64,000 nt of DNA from Alteromonas sp. 1_MG-2023 (GCF_030547075.1 NZ_JAUOQH010000017.1:1-64000), one strand, 5' to 3'. Counted from the stretch's first letter, positions 8,762 through 17,775 are shown. The notes: a model not told the origin generated them from the sequence alone. Translations and numbers: made by a program.

Positions 8762-9409
8762 ATGGCCAGAAAACGACGGCTAGCACCACCAGGTTTTGCG
8801 CAACACGTTATTCAAAGGGGCAATAACCGTGCGGTATGTTTTGCTAACGAGAGTGATTACTTTGCTTACATTTATTGGTTGAAGAAGTTCTCGATACAAT
8901 TCAATGTAAGTATTCACGCTTGGGTGCTGATGACAAATCATATTCACCTACTTTGTACCCCACAACTTGATAATCACGGCCTAAGTACCATGATGCAATC
9001 TTTAGGGCGCATGTATGTTAGATATTTTAATCAAAAATACAAGCGAACCGGAACGTTATGGGAGGGTAGATTTAACTCTAGCTTAATAAATTCTGAAGAA
9101 TACTTGCTTACCGTGTACCAATACATTGAACTCAACCCAGTAAGAGCAGCGATGGTGTCGACTCCCTGTGAATATAAATGGTCAAGCTATGCAATAAACG
9201 CTTTAGGCGTGAAGTCGACGTTATGCACTCCTCACCCATTATATCTATCGTTAGGACAAACCGTTCCTCTTCGCCTAAAAGCTTACCGTGCGTTATTCGA
9301 GACAGAAATTCCACAAGCACTTATCAATAATATACAAAGCTGCTCTAAAAAGGAGTTGGTGTTAGGTAACGCTAAATTTAAACAAGAAATTGAAAAGCTA
9401 ACCGAATGA
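8762..9409 (+). CDS. REP-associated tyrosine transposase (RAYT, IS200-like fold)
   Basis: 215 residues from the ATG at 8762; a GTG at 8705 would add 19 residues unlike the family. The protein begins ARKRRLAPPGFAQHVIQRGNN, has the HUH metal motif in MTNHIHLL (residues 58-64) and the catalytic tyrosine region LGRMYVRYFNQKYKRTGTLW (81-100), then YIELNPVRAAMV. These are hallmarks of RAYTs, which nick single-stranded REP hairpins and are held responsible for REP dispersal. The C-terminus ends at IEKLTE; a GRPSTR-like basic tail appears in another frame just after the stop (about 9427-9450), suggesting recent decay of the end. One gene with many REP arms in the same window makes the pairing convincing. 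Confidence 0.9.
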   Translation: MARKRRLAPPGFAQHVIQRGNNRAVCFANESDYFAYIYWLKKFSIQFNVSIHAWVLMTNHIHLLCTPQLDNHGLSTMMQSLGRMYVRYFNQKYKRTGTLWEGRFNSSLINSEEYLLTVYQYIELNPVRAAMVSTPCEYKWSSYAINALGVKSTLCTPHPLYLSLGQTVPLRLKAYRALFETEIPQALINNIQSCSKKELVLGNAKFKQEIEKLTE

Positions 9410-9509
9410 AGCTTAAAACTGAAAAAATCGGCAGACCATCAACCCGTAGTGTTATTGTGTGAAAGGGGAAACTTCATTAAAAAGGGAATCTTTAATGCAC
9501 TTAGTTAAA

Positions 9510-9525
9510 GTACTCCGACCCTATT
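9510..9525 (+). repeat. Degenerate right REP arm downstream of the RAYT gene
   Basis: GTACTCCGACCCTATT differs from the consensus right arm at two positions. With the left arm at 8601-8616 it encloses the transposase gene. Confidence 0.75.
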
Positions 9526-9619
9526 AATTTTTCCCTTAAAACGCCACTTATTTTATGAATAGAATGAGTGGCTTTTTGACTTCGGTGTTTGATATTAGGA
9601 TTAAATATAAAGGTTCGTA

Positions 9620-9961
9620 CTAGCCGCAGCACTTCTTATATTTTTTACCGCTACCGCAAATACACGGGTCGTTACGAGCAGGGACTTTCTCTACGGTTAC
9701 AGTGCCCTTTTTATTCAGTAGTACTGTTAACTCTTGTATAGACTCTACCGCACCTTCCTTTGTATCAACGGTAATATCTGCATACAAACCAGCTTCCGCC
9801 ACTAATGTATCGACTTCTTGTTTTCGAGCTTCGTTGGTTACCACTAATTTAAGCGGGTATTTTTTACTGCCTGCAATACGGCTAGCGTTTCTTTCATAAC
9901 CGTATGTTAGGGTCGTTTGACGGGCGTCTTTACGACCTTTAAAAAAAAATTTATCTGACAT
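9620..9961 (-). CDS. SEC-C motif metal-binding protein (PBPRA1643 family)
   Basis: 113 residues from the ATG complementary to 9961; an in-frame codon at 9973 adds only four residues. The N-terminus [20 protein letters not shown] and the C-terminal zinc motif [17 protein letters not shown] (CxC...CC) match the PBPRA1643-type SWIM/SEC-C family. SEC-C motifs bind zinc and mediate protein contacts, as in SecA. Function of this small family is unknown. A stand-alone gene. Confidence 0.85.
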   Translation of the reverse strand: MSDKFFFKGRKDARQTTLTYGYERNASRIAGSKKYPLKLVVTNEARKQEVDTLVAEAGLYADITVDTKEGAVESIQELTVLLNKKGTVTVEKVPARNDPCICGSGKKYKKCCG

Positions 9962-10344
9962 TTGGTGTTCCAAATATTTAAAAGTAGAAGGTGGGTATCA
10001 TTTTTAAATCGTCACGAAAATTAGCTAACCAACCTAAACTTTAGATAAAAAATAGCGAAATGCAGTAACTCCTACCAAACATTTCAATTAATGAACCATT
10101 GGCTATCTATTTTCAATCCATGCTGGGCGGTAAAAACAGAGAGGAAAGCTTGGCTTACAGGCGTTGCTTATCTGAGATTCTGGTTAAATAACACACCATA
10201 ATGGTTAAGTGATGATTTGCTTATACCTATTCTACTACAAGTGCAAAGCTTGCACACAATCTACCTGAGATTAACGTACCCTTTATAACAAATCACAAGC
10301 GGGCAAGAACGATATAGGCAGGAAAGATATAGAAAGAAACGCTT
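9962..10344. other. Non-coding stretch upstream of the SEC-C gene
   Basis: I see no credible reading frame, repeat or RNA here. It contains the promoter region of the leftward SEC-C gene and runs into a RAYT-flank relic at about 10345. Confidence 0.6.
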
Positions 10345-10472
10345 TAAGAAAGCAGATCATCAAGCCACGGCGCTATTGAATGAAACGCAAAACTTCATCT
10401 AAACCGCTCTGACTAATGTACGCAGCTTATGTATTCGTTTAATGTGCTCGGTTACTATATTCTGACCCCATT
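10345..10472 (+). pseudogene. Relic of a RAYT 3' flank with a right REP arm
   Basis: The stretch around 10348-10400 (GCAGATCATCAAGCC ... TATTG ... TGAAA ... AAACTTCAT) aligns by eye with the sequence just after the intact RAYT gene (9431-9480: GCAGACCATCAACCC ... TATTG ... TGAAA ... AAACTTCAT). Both end in a right arm of the REP type; here it is ATATTCTGACCCCATT at 10457-10472. This suggests a second, decayed RAYT unit. No catalytic motif survives. Confidence 0.45.
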
Positions 10473-10495
10473 AATTCTGGAAACGAGACTACAAA

Positions 10496-11170
10496 ATGCA
10501 ACCACACGACCACTCACCGCTAGATGACTTTGTTGAATACTCAGAAAATGAAATGGTGTCGCGCAGCGCAGACTTTTTGCAAACTATGCAACGTCGCCAC
10601 AGCATTCGCCATTTTAGCGACAGGCCTGTAGACAAAAAGGTTATCGAAAACTGCCTATTAACGGCTGGCACTGCGCCGAGCGGAGCTAACCATCAGCCTT
10701 GGCATTTTGCAGCGATTAACTCTACTACGGTAAGACAACAAGTAAGGGAGCAGGCTGAAGCACATGAGCGTGGGTTTTATGAGGGACGTGCTGGGGAGCA
10801 ATGGCTACAAGATCTTAAACCGTTAGGTACAGACTCAAGTAAGCCTTACTTAGAGTTAGCGCCTTGGCTTATTGCCGTATTTAGCCAGAAATCTGGTGAA
10901 ACAGAAAGCGGAGACAAGCGTCAGAATTACTACGTTCATGAATCGGTAGGCATTGCAGTTGGAATGCTGCTCACTGCCTTGCATAATGCGGGTTTGGCTA
11001 CATTAACTCACACACCGAAGCCCATGAACTTTTTAACCCAAGTGTGTAACCGGCCAGAAAACGAACGGGCTTATATGCTAATTATTGCCGGCTACCCTGC
11101 AGCCGAAGCCACCATTCCGGCTCATGCTAAGCAGAAAAAATCTCTTAACGAACTAGCCAGCTTTCTTTGA
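10496..11170 (+). CDS. Nitroreductase-family FMN oxidoreductase
   Basis: 224 residues. The flavin-binding N-terminal region MQRRHSIRHFSDRPV and SGANHQPWHFAAI (about residues 21-65), and the later NYYVHESVGIAVGMLLTALHNAGLATLT, are characteristic of the nitroreductase fold, a homodimeric FMN enzyme using NAD(P)H. The RxHSIRxFxxxPV and SGxNxQPW pattern is shared with iodotyrosine-dehalogenase-like and BluB-like members. It starts 24 bases after a right REP arm. Substrate unknown. Confidence 0.88.
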   Translation: MQPHDHSPLDDFVEYSENEMVSRSADFLQTMQRRHSIRHFSDRPVDKKVIENCLLTAGTAPSGANHQPWHFAAINSTTVRQQVREQAEAHERGFYEGRAGEQWLQDLKPLGTDSSKPYLELAPWLIAVFSQKSGETESGDKRQNYYVHESVGIAVGMLLTALHNAGLATLTHTPKPMNFLTQVCNRPENERAYMLIIAGYPAAEATIPAHAKQKKSLNELASFL

Positions 11171-11185
11171 TGAAATTGGCGATAA

Positions 11186-11230
11186 AATGGGGTCAGAGTA
11201 CTTTTTGGATTATCTAACTCTGACCCCATT
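11186..11230. repeat. REP-like palindromic element, compact
   Basis: The left arm AATGGGGTCAGAGTAC and a right arm AACTCTGACCCCATT are separated by only about a dozen bases. It lies between convergent genes and ends two bases before the stop of the leftward dehydrogenase gene. Confidence 0.9.
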
Positions 11231-11232
11231 AT

Positions 11233-12351
11233 TTACTTATTAGGAACAATAAGGTATTTCTCGCCCGTTTTCTTAGCATTGTATAAGGCTACATTTTCAG
11301 GCTGAAGGGCTTCTTCAAGGCTTAACTCTTTGGTGTATGAAGACGCAAATGTAGTGTTAATTTCAGCAGCAACTTTTTGATAGAGTGCACCTACACGTTT
11401 TTTATCTAGTTTGCCTAAGAAGCGCATCAGCAACCAACCGCCAATTCCCCATGTCATACCAAATGCGCGATTTAGCGTAGTTGGAGAGAAGTCTAAGCCG
11501 CCGTAAATATACACCTGCTTGTTGCTGTCTGAACCATAAGTATTGAAGCCTTTTGCATCTTTACTGCCCGACGCTTCCATCATGGTAAGAATGTCGCTGA
11601 CTAACTCGCCGCCGCCAATGGCATCGAAGGCTAATGTAGCGCCTGTTTTATCAATGGCTTGATAAAGCTCTGCTTTGAAATTCTCGCTAGTAGAATCAAG
11701 CACAATTTTCGCGCCTAAATCTTTAAGTATATCGACCTGCTGCTGACTTCGCACAATGTTGACCAAATCTACGCCTTCTTCTAAGCAGATTTTGTTTAAC
11801 ATTTGGCCCAAGTTAGATGCCGCCGCAGTATGAACTAACGCTTTATGGCCTTCCATACGCATGGTTTCTACCATACCCAATGCCGTCAACGGATTTACAA
11901 ACGAAGACGCCGCTTGCTGCGCGGTTGTGCTTTCCATATGTGGTAAACACGCTTGAGCAGGCACGCACGCAAACTCGGTGTAAGCGGCACCAGTAAGAAT
12001 AGAGACGGTTTTGCCCATTAATGCTTGAGCTTCAGGGCTATCCCCTGCCTTAACTACTGTACCCGCACCCTCGTTACCAATAGGTAGAGTTTGATCAAGG
12101 CGCGATTTAACTCGCATCAACAAAGGTTTATGTACAGGTGCAACCAAGGCATTTTTGCTAGCATCAAAGTTTGCTTGTTCTAAGCTGGCGGGGCCGAACA
12201 TAGGCCACATATCGGAAGGATTAATAGGTGACGCTTCCATACGAACAATAACTTCGTGCGCTTTAGGCTCTGGAACGTCTATTTCTTTAATAGAAACCTC
12301 TAGTTCACCTTCTGATTTGATAAGAGTAAACAGCTGTTTAGATTTATTCAT
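11233..12351 (-). CDS. Zinc-free medium-chain (quinone oxidoreductase-like) dehydrogenase
   Basis: 372 residues of the MDR superfamily. The N-terminal GroES-like part has VIVRMEASPINPSDMWPMFG, and GNEGAGTVVKAG follows. The NAD(P)-binding Rossmann region has ALVHTAAASNLGQMLNKIC and later LAFDAIGGGELVSDIL. The Cys/His ligands of zinc-dependent alcohol dehydrogenases are not visible at the usual sites, so I favour the quinone-oxidoreductase-like branch. It is probably a single-gene unit reading toward the nitroreductase gene, with a REP element between them. Confidence 0.82.
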   Translation of the reverse strand: MNKSKQLFTLIKSEGELEVSIKEIDVPEPKAHEVIVRMEASPINPSDMWPMFGPASLEQANFDASKNALVAPVHKPLLMRVKSRLDQTLPIGNEGAGTVVKAGDSPEAQALMGKTVSILTGAAYTEFACVPAQACLPHMESTTAQQAASSFVNPLTALGMVETMRMEGHKALVHTAAASNLGQMLNKICLEEGVDLVNIVRSQQQVDILKDLGAKIVLDSTSENFKAELYQAIDKTGATLAFDAIGGGELVSDILTMMEASGSKDAKGFNTYGSDSNKQVYIYGGLDFSPTTLNRAFGMTWGIGGWLLMRFLGKLDKKRVGALYQKVAAEINTTFASSYTKELSLEEALQPENVALYNAKKTGEKYLIVPNK

Positions 12352-12480
12352 TTTGGTTGTCTCGCCATGTTAATCACGCTTTAGATATACGCTAAGCTAA
12401 CATGACGTTAACATCAGCAATATTTATATTGGTAATATATATATGTGCAGATGAGTTATAGAAAAATAAAAAAGGTAAAA

Positions 12481-12525
12481 AAGGGGTCAGAGTACTTTTT
12501 ACATAAAAAGTGCTCTGACCCCATT
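12481..12525. repeat. REP-like palindromic element
   Basis: The left arm AAGGGGTCAGAGTAC is at 12481-12495 and the right arm GTGCTCTGACCCCATT at 12510-12525, with the short palindromic spacer TTTTTACATAAAAA. Each arm has one departure from the consensus. It lies between two leftward genes. Confidence 0.88.
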
Positions 12526-12554
12526 ATTTACCCAGTTTAGTTTATCGCAATGGC

Positions 12555-14042
12555 TTAATCCGTTTTGGGCGATCCATCTTCATTGAATTCAGCAATTGCC
12601 TCACCGGAACTCTTCCAACGTTCACGCTCTTCATCGCTTGCTTTAGGTGAATACAAACCTGTGTACGCATAAAAAATGCCTATTAATGGTGCTGTCCAAC
12701 ATGCAAAGGCCAATGGAATATAAAGTAGGTTTTCTAGGTTATCGCCAGTTACGCCTAAACCCAGTGCTGTAATGACAAATGCCCCACCCGCGTTCCATGG
12801 AATAAGTGGCGACATTAACGTTCCTCCTTCTTCAATGCCTCTGGCAAGGTTCAAAGTAGAATACCCCATCCCACGATATACCGGTGAGTACATGCGCCCA
12901 GGCAATGCCACAGATAAATATGGGTCGCCAGCCACCAAATTAGTCGCAAATGCGGTTCCAACGGCGGCAGTTTGTGTACCTGCAAATGTGGTTGCTTTAC
13001 TTTTTATCGCATTAATAATACTTCGCAAACACCCTGTGGTTTCAAGTGCGCCACCGAAGCCTAATGCAATTAGCACAAGCGAAATAGTCCACATCATCGA
13101 CTGTATACCACCACGATTTAATAGACCGTCAATCTCTGCGATGCCTGTTTCAATTGAATACCCGTTATTTGCGAAATCAAAAACCGACTGCAGATTCTGC
13201 CCTTGGGTAATCATTGCCATTGCACTACCCACTACTACTCCAGCAAATAACGAGGGCAGTGGCGGGCATTTTTTAAGTGCCAACGCCATTACAACAACAG
13301 CTGGCACTAGTGTCCAAGGAGAAATATAAAAGTTTTCTTCTAAAGCGTTGGTAATACCTGAAATTTTTTCAAATGAAACGCTTTGCGTATCGATAACAAA
13401 AAAGCCTACCGCCAAATAAATTACTAAAGCAATTAACATGGCTGGAATGGTGGTCGCCATCATATTTTTAATATGAGAAAACACATCAGTCCCTGTTACC
13501 GCTGGGGCCAAATTTGTGGTGTCAGATAACGGTGATACTTTATCACCAAAAAAAGCACCTGAAACAACCGCGCCCGCCGTCCAGTACATTGGAATATCAA
13601 ATCCTTCACCAATGCCCATTAACGCCAACCCGACCGTACCTACGCTTCCCCAACTGGTACCAAGGGACACCGAAACCACTGCACATATAATCATGCCTGC
13701 GGCCAGGAAAATTTCAGGAGAGAGGGCTTTTAACCCGTAGTAAATAATGGTGGGTACAGTTCCGCTGGCTATCCATACCCCGATAATCATGCCAACAGTT
13801 ATTAGTACCGATACGGATGGCAACGCAACATGAACAACGTGGAAAATACCTTCTCGGATATCTACCCAAGTAAGGCCCAAGTACATGCCAACTAAACTGG
13901 TTAACGCTAGCCCGATGGTAAGAGGAATATGTGGTTCGAATACGCCAAAGTAGAAAATCTGCGTACCTAAGATAATCAGTGTTAACACTACAGGCGTTAA
14001 GGCCAGTAACAAACTTGGTGTGACAGGTCGTTTATCGCTCAT
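12555..14042 (-). CDS. nhaC: Na+/H+ antiporter NhaC
   Basis: 495 residues with about a dozen hydrophobic segments. Regions such as GMIIGVWIASGTVPTIIYYGL, VVSVSLGTSWGSVGTVGLALMGIG, GAFFGDKVSPLSDTTNLAPA and MSPLIPWNAGGAF are typical of the NhaC family (IT superfamily), which exports sodium for protons. The acidic C-terminal tail (SDEERERWKSSGEAIAEF) is cytoplasmic. A single-gene unit, fitting a marine, salt-exposed cell. Confidence 0.9.
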   Translation of the reverse strand: MSDKRPVTPSLLLALTPVVLTLIILGTQIFYFGVFEPHIPLTIGLALTSLVGMYLGLTWVDIREGIFHVVHVALPSVSVLITVGMIIGVWIASGTVPTIIYYGLKALSPEIFLAAGMIICAVVSVSLGTSWGSVGTVGLALMGIGEGFDIPMYWTAGAVVSGAFFGDKVSPLSDTTNLAPAVTGTDVFSHIKNMMATTIPAMLIALVIYLAVGFFVIDTQSVSFEKISGITNALEENFYISPWTLVPAVVVMALALKKCPPLPSLFAGVVVGSAMAMITQGQNLQSVFDFANNGYSIETGIAEIDGLLNRGGIQSMMWTISLVLIALGFGGALETTGCLRSIINAIKSKATTFAGTQTAAVGTAFATNLVAGDPYLSVALPGRMYSPVYRGMGYSTLNLARGIEEGGTLMSPLIPWNAGGAFVITALGLGVTGDNLENLLYIPLAFACWTAPLIGIFYAYTGLYSPKASDEERERWKSSGEAIAEFNEDGSPKTD

Positions 14043-14344
14043 ATTAATGTCCGTAGTTTTAGAAATCCATTCCTGAAGTAGATACGGGTACTAGTCTTAT
14101 ACAGATCGGCGGTAGAAATTGGAGGATTGTTGATTTAGCACGGCCAATGAACTGTGCTTCCATGCTTGAGTATTAAAATTTTTATTAAAAAATCACATTC
14201 TTTCGAACGGGAAAAATAAAAAGTGCCGTTACATCACTGCTCTTCGTTTTTAAGACTGGTATACTAGTTAAGCAAATTAAATAAACACATAGAGCACCTT
14301 TATAAACAATGATGAAAATACAACGCGTATTTAGCAGGAAATGA
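14043..14344. promoter_or_regulatory. Divergent intergenic region with a near-palindrome ACTGGTATACTAGT
   Basis: This separates the leftward nhaC and the rightward RIO kinase gene. The only structure I see is ACTGGTATACTAGT at 14255-14268, a 14-base palindrome with one mismatched pair, about 80 bases before the kinase start. It may be an operator; I cannot name the regulator. Confidence 0.3.
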
Positions 14345-15199
14345 GTGAAAATACCTAAACGCCTACAACCTCTCGTCGATGATGGTTTAATTGATGAAGT
14401 ACTAAGCCGCTTAATGAGCGGTAAAGAAGCCGATGTTTTTGTGGTTCGCTGTGGTGAACATGTTCGTTGTGCAAAAGTTTATAAAGATGCCGTTAAACGC
14501 AGCTTCAAGAAAGCAGCGCAGTATCAAGAAGGCCGAAAAGTGCGTGGTGGTCGCCAAGCACGTGCCATGGGTAAACGTTCAAGTTACGGGCGCCAAATAG
14601 AAGAAGAAATTTGGCAAACGGCTGAAGTTGATGCCCTATCACGCTTAAATGAAGCAGGTGTGCGTGTACCTGACACCTATTGCTGTATTGACGGTGTTTT
14701 ACTGATGGAGCTAGTGTCTGATGAACACGGTGATGTAGCGCCGCAGTTAGGCCATGTTAGCTTTAGCAAAGAAGAGGCCATCACCCAGCACAAATTGATG
14801 ATGCATAATATTATGCTGATGCTGTGCGCGGGTATTATTCACGGCGATTTATCTGAATTTAATGTACTTGTTGACGACAAAGGCCCCGTCATCATTGATT
14901 TGCCACAAGCTGTTAACGCGTCAGCTAATAACAGTGCTGAAGCCATGTTTGCCCGCGACGTAAATAACATTCGCCGTTACTACAGCGAATTTGCCCCCGA
15001 GTTAATGCAAACTAACTACGCAAAAGAAATGTGGGCTCTGTTTGAAGAAGCCAACCTAACGCCTAACTCTGTGCTAACGGGTGAGTTTGAAGATGACAGC
15101 GAAGATGCTGATGTAGACGCAATACTTGAAGAAATTCAAGCCGCTGCTGATGAAGAGCAAGAAAGAATAGCGCGTATAAACTTTTCGGACGATGGATAA
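14345..15199 (+). CDS. RIO-family serine protein kinase
   Basis: 284 residues starting at GTG 14345; the ATG at 14341 is out of frame and hits a stop at once. The RIO kinase motifs are visible: a nucleotide-binding start MSGKEADVFVVRCGEHVRCAKVYK (lysine about residue 45), the catalytic loop HGDLSEFNVL (about 175-184) and the metal-binding VIIDLPQAV (about 190). An acidic C-terminal tail follows (EFEDDSEDADVDAILEEI). In archaea and eukaryotes RIO proteins serve ribosome maturation; the role of bacterial members is not established. Confidence 0.9.
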   Translation: MKIPKRLQPLVDDGLIDEVLSRLMSGKEADVFVVRCGEHVRCAKVYKDAVKRSFKKAAQYQEGRKVRGGRQARAMGKRSSYGRQIEEEIWQTAEVDALSRLNEAGVRVPDTYCCIDGVLLMELVSDEHGDVAPQLGHVSFSKEEAITQHKLMMHNIMLMLCAGIIHGDLSEFNVLVDDKGPVIIDLPQAVNASANNSAEAMFARDVNNIRRYYSEFAPELMQTNYAKEMWALFEEANLTPNSVLTGEFEDDSEDADVDAILEEIQAAADEEQERIARINFSDDG

Positions 15200-15211
15200 G
15201 AAATAGCGAGA

Positions 15212-15272
15212 AATGGGGTCAGAGTACTTTTTAGTGAGTACTTTGCAGCACATAATGTACTCTGACCCTATT
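15212..15272. repeat. REP-like palindromic element
   Basis: The left arm AATGGGGTCAGAGTAC is at 15212-15227 and the right arm GTACTCTGACCCTATT at 15257-15272. It lies between the convergent RIO kinase and GlxA-type genes. Confidence 0.9.
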
Positions 15273-15291
15273 TTTCGTTAACCAGTTACCC

Positions 15292-16287
15292 CTACCGAAA
15301 CGATGAAGGCGGGCTATTGTGATATCTAGCCCAAAGACGCCTGAATTGCCTTGGGTCCTCAAACCCACATCGCTGAGCAATCTCTTCCACCTGCAACGGC
15401 GAATGTTGTAAGAGTTGCTGGGCCAAACTCAACCGCAATTTATAGATATATTCTTTACTGGTAATACCGGTGCTGTCTTTGAATATGCGCGCAAAATGAC
15501 GTTTACTGCAATGCCCTAAATCAGCCAGCTCGTCTACGCTCCAGTTCTTAACGGGGTCTTGCTGAATCTTATCTTGAATTGCATGAATTCGCTGCTGTAA
15601 ATGATTTCTGTGCTCAAGATACGGTGACAAACTAGGATCTTGCATACCTCGGCGAATAAACAACACCATTTGCCGAGCTATCTTTGCAGATACCTGAGGC
15701 CCAACCTGTTGCTGCACCAAATGAAGTGCCAAATCAATTCCAGCTGATACACCGGCACTGGTATAAACATTACCATCTTGTACAAATAATCGGTTTTCAA
15801 GGACCTGATTAGGTGTAAGTAAGTCTGATAACTCGTTGCAATGCATAAAGTGCGTGGTGCACTTTCTATTTTTCAGCAGGCCCGCTTTTGCCAACACTAG
15901 CGCGCCAGCGCAAACACTGATCACTCTGGCGAATTGATGCTGTGCTAACCATCCATATACCTTTTGCAATGCGGGAGAATCAAGCTCAAGTGCATTACCC
16001 ACCATGCCTGTTACTAATAACCAAGCGTTTGGTTCAATAGCTGTTGGTAACGGGTCAACCGACAAGCTCATACCAAGCGAATTTTTAAGGGCAGTTTCCG
16101 GCCCAACAAAATTCAGCTTAAAATGTGTTTCCCCGTAACGATTGGCATAAGCAAATACCTCTGCTGGGCCCACCACATCTAACATCAAAAGCTCTGGTAG
16201 CAAAACTATGTAGATAGGTACGATTTTGGCGCTTGTGTCGGCGCTAGCTTTAGTGCTTATTTCAGTGACGGAGGTTTCAATCATCAT
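15292..16287 (-). CDS. GlxA-type AraC-family transcriptional regulator
   Basis: 331 residues. The N-terminal DJ-1/PfpI-like domain (about 22-190) has YIVLLPELLMLDVVGPAEVF and the nucleophile elbow VISVCAGALVLAKAG. The C-terminal AraC-type double helix-turn-helix (about 235-330) has NWSVDELADLGHCSKRHFARIFKDSTGITSKEY and VEEIAQRCGFEDPRQFRRLW. Such regulators control amine or amino acid metabolism genes. Its start overlaps the stop of the upstream EamA transporter gene by four bases, so they are co-transcribed, suggesting a transporter/regulator pair. Confidence 0.9.
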   Translation of the reverse strand: MMIETSVTEISTKASADTSAKIVPIYIVLLPELLMLDVVGPAEVFAYANRYGETHFKLNFVGPETALKNSLGMSLSVDPLPTAIEPNAWLLVTGMVGNALELDSPALQKVYGWLAQHQFARVISVCAGALVLAKAGLLKNRKCTTHFMHCNELSDLLTPNQVLENRLFVQDGNVYTSAGVSAGIDLALHLVQQQVGPQVSAKIARQMVLFIRRGMQDPSLSPYLEHRNHLQQRIHAIQDKIQQDPVKNWSVDELADLGHCSKRHFARIFKDSTGITSKEYIYKLRLSLAQQLLQHSPLQVEEIAQRCGFEDPRQFRRLWARYHNSPPSSFR

Positions 16288-17180
16288 AAACTTACCGTGG
16301 CAGCCTTACGCCGAAAACGGCCACCAAAGGTGTTAAACAGCAGGCCAACTAAAACTAAAATAATTCCCAACCACTGCATAGGTGTGATGCTTTCACCCAA
16401 CATGAGCGCTGCAGAACTTAGCCCTACAATAGGAACACCTAACGACAACGGAGCAATCTGGCCTGCTGGATACCGCGTTAGCAGATAGCTCCAAAGCCCG
16501 TATCCGGTGATAGTGGCACCAACCGCCAGATACAACAGCGCACCAAACGACACCCAGCCAAAGCCGCTTAAGCTGGTGATGATTTGTTCAGGCCCTTCAA
16601 TAAAATAACTACCGATGAAAAAGGGAATGGGAGGGACCCATGCACTCCAAACTACCAAATTCACATTTGAATTAAAGCCTCTATTGCTAATACTTCTAGC
16701 GCTAATATTACCTAAAGCCCAACTTGCTGCCCCAGCCATCGTTAGGCCAAATCCTAAAGCTGTGATGCTATGTTCATCTTTACTTAGTGCAATGAAAGTT
16801 AAGCCAAACGCGGCAATAAAAAAGGCCCAAACCTGATAATTCTTTATTGATTCATTTAAGAAAAACAAGGCAAAAATCATAGTGAATAATGCCTGTGATT
16901 GCAGCGCAAGCGACGCTAGTCCAGCGGGCATACCATAAGCCATAGCAGAAAATAAAAAGGCAAATTGCAGGAAGCTGATAGGCACCGCATAGGCCACCCA
17001 CCAAATAAATGGAGTATTCGGCCGCTTAAAAAACAACGAGCCCACAGATGCCACTAACAGGAAGCGCAAACCGCCCATTAATAAAGGAGGCATACCTTCT
17101 AAACCCCAAGCTATAGCAACAAAATTTACTCCCCATATCACCACAATAAATACTGCGATCAACAAATCTTTACCCAACAT
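16284..17180 (-). CDS. EamA/RhaT-family drug-metabolite transporter
   Basis: 298 residues and about ten membrane segments in two EamA repeats. The first has LLIAVFIVVIWGVNFVAIAWGLEGMPPLLMGGLRFLLVA; the second contains ALGFGLTMAGAASWALGNISARSIS and APLSLGVPIVGLSSAALMLGE. The basic C-terminus (RFRRKA) fits the inside-positive rule. DMT transporters of this type export amino acids or other metabolites. It is the first gene of a two-gene unit with the GlxA-type regulator, with a four-base overlap. Substrate unknown. Confidence 0.88.
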   Translation of the reverse strand: MLGKDLLIAVFIVVIWGVNFVAIAWGLEGMPPLLMGGLRFLLVASVGSLFFKRPNTPFIWWVAYAVPISFLQFAFLFSAMAYGMPAGLASLALQSQALFTMIFALFFLNESIKNYQVWAFFIAAFGLTFIALSKDEHSITALGFGLTMAGAASWALGNISARSISNRGFNSNVNLVVWSAWVPPIPFFIGSYFIEGPEQIITSLSGFGWVSFGALLYLAVGATITGYGLWSYLLTRYPAGQIAPLSLGVPIVGLSSAALMLGESITPMQWLGIILVLVGLLFNTFGGRFRRKAATVSL

Positions 17181-17210
17181 ACTCTGCCCTTTTTAGCTAC
17201 CGTTAATTGA

Positions 17211-17519
17211 TTAGCGCTGATACGCTGGAATATGTTTTATTTTGTCTACAAATGTAGTGATTTCTTGCTCGTTGAACTGGCCAACAACCCTCTCTTTACT
17301 TGCACTATGATGCTGTAATCCCACACCAGGACGATACGCTTTAACTGGGCGGATAGGCCTTCTTTGCAAGTCACCACCGCAATTAGGGCAAACGCCTTGC
17401 AATATTCCTGTTAGGCAATCTTCACAAAACGTGCATTCATAAGTGCAGATGTAAGCCTTCGATGAATTGGCAGGCAAAGACACATTAGAACATTCGCAAT
17501 TGGGTTTAATTATCAACAT
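17211..17519 (-). CDS. DUF1272 zinc-ribbon-like protein
   Basis: 102 residues. Cysteines occur as CEC near the start, then CTYECTFCEDC and CPNCGG, followed by DLQRRPIRP. This matches DUF1272, a small family of probable zinc-binding proteins with no known function. It ends 30 bases upstream of the EamA gene in the same direction, so it could belong to the same transcript. The C-terminal 30 residues are poorly conserved in style. Confidence 0.85.
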   Translation of the reverse strand: MLIIKPNCECSNVSLPANSSKAYICTYECTFCEDCLTGILQGVCPNCGGDLQRRPIRPVKAYRPGVGLQHHSASKERVVGQFNEQEITTFVDKIKHIPAYQR

Positions 17520-17623
17520 AAAGGTTTGCCCAGATGGTTGTTGATAAAGATATTATGCCTGTTTAAACAAGGATGATAGGGCAAAAACAAAATCTTAGCG
17601 GGTCAAAAAGGACATTAGTGAAA

Positions 17624-17670
17624 AATGGGGTCAGAGTACTTTTGGGGAAATAATGTACTCTGACCCCAAT
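17624..17670. repeat. REP-like palindromic element
   Basis: The left arm AATGGGGTCAGAGTAC is at 17624-17639 and the right arm GTACTCTGACCCCAAT at 17655-17670. A duplicate of the right arm follows at 17720-17735 as part of a 65-bp tandem duplication. Confidence 0.9.
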
Positions 17671-17775
17671 ATTTTTAGTCGCTAGTTACTCGGCTGAAGC
17701 TTGATTAAACGGAAATAACGTACTCTGACCCCAATATTTTTAGTCGCTAGTTACTCGGCTGAAGCTTGATTAAAC
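17646..17775. repeat. 65-bp tandem duplication of a REP arm plus a gene 3' end
   Basis: Units 17646-17710 and 17711-17775 are identical except at one base (T or C before the arm). Each holds GGAAATAAYGTACTC, the rest of the right REP arm, and the last codons (LIKLQPSN and stop, on the minus strand) of the sugar dehydrogenase gene. The real gene ends in the second unit; the first unit is a spare 3' end. This is a tandem duplication, probably by replication slippage at the hairpin. Confidence 0.95.
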
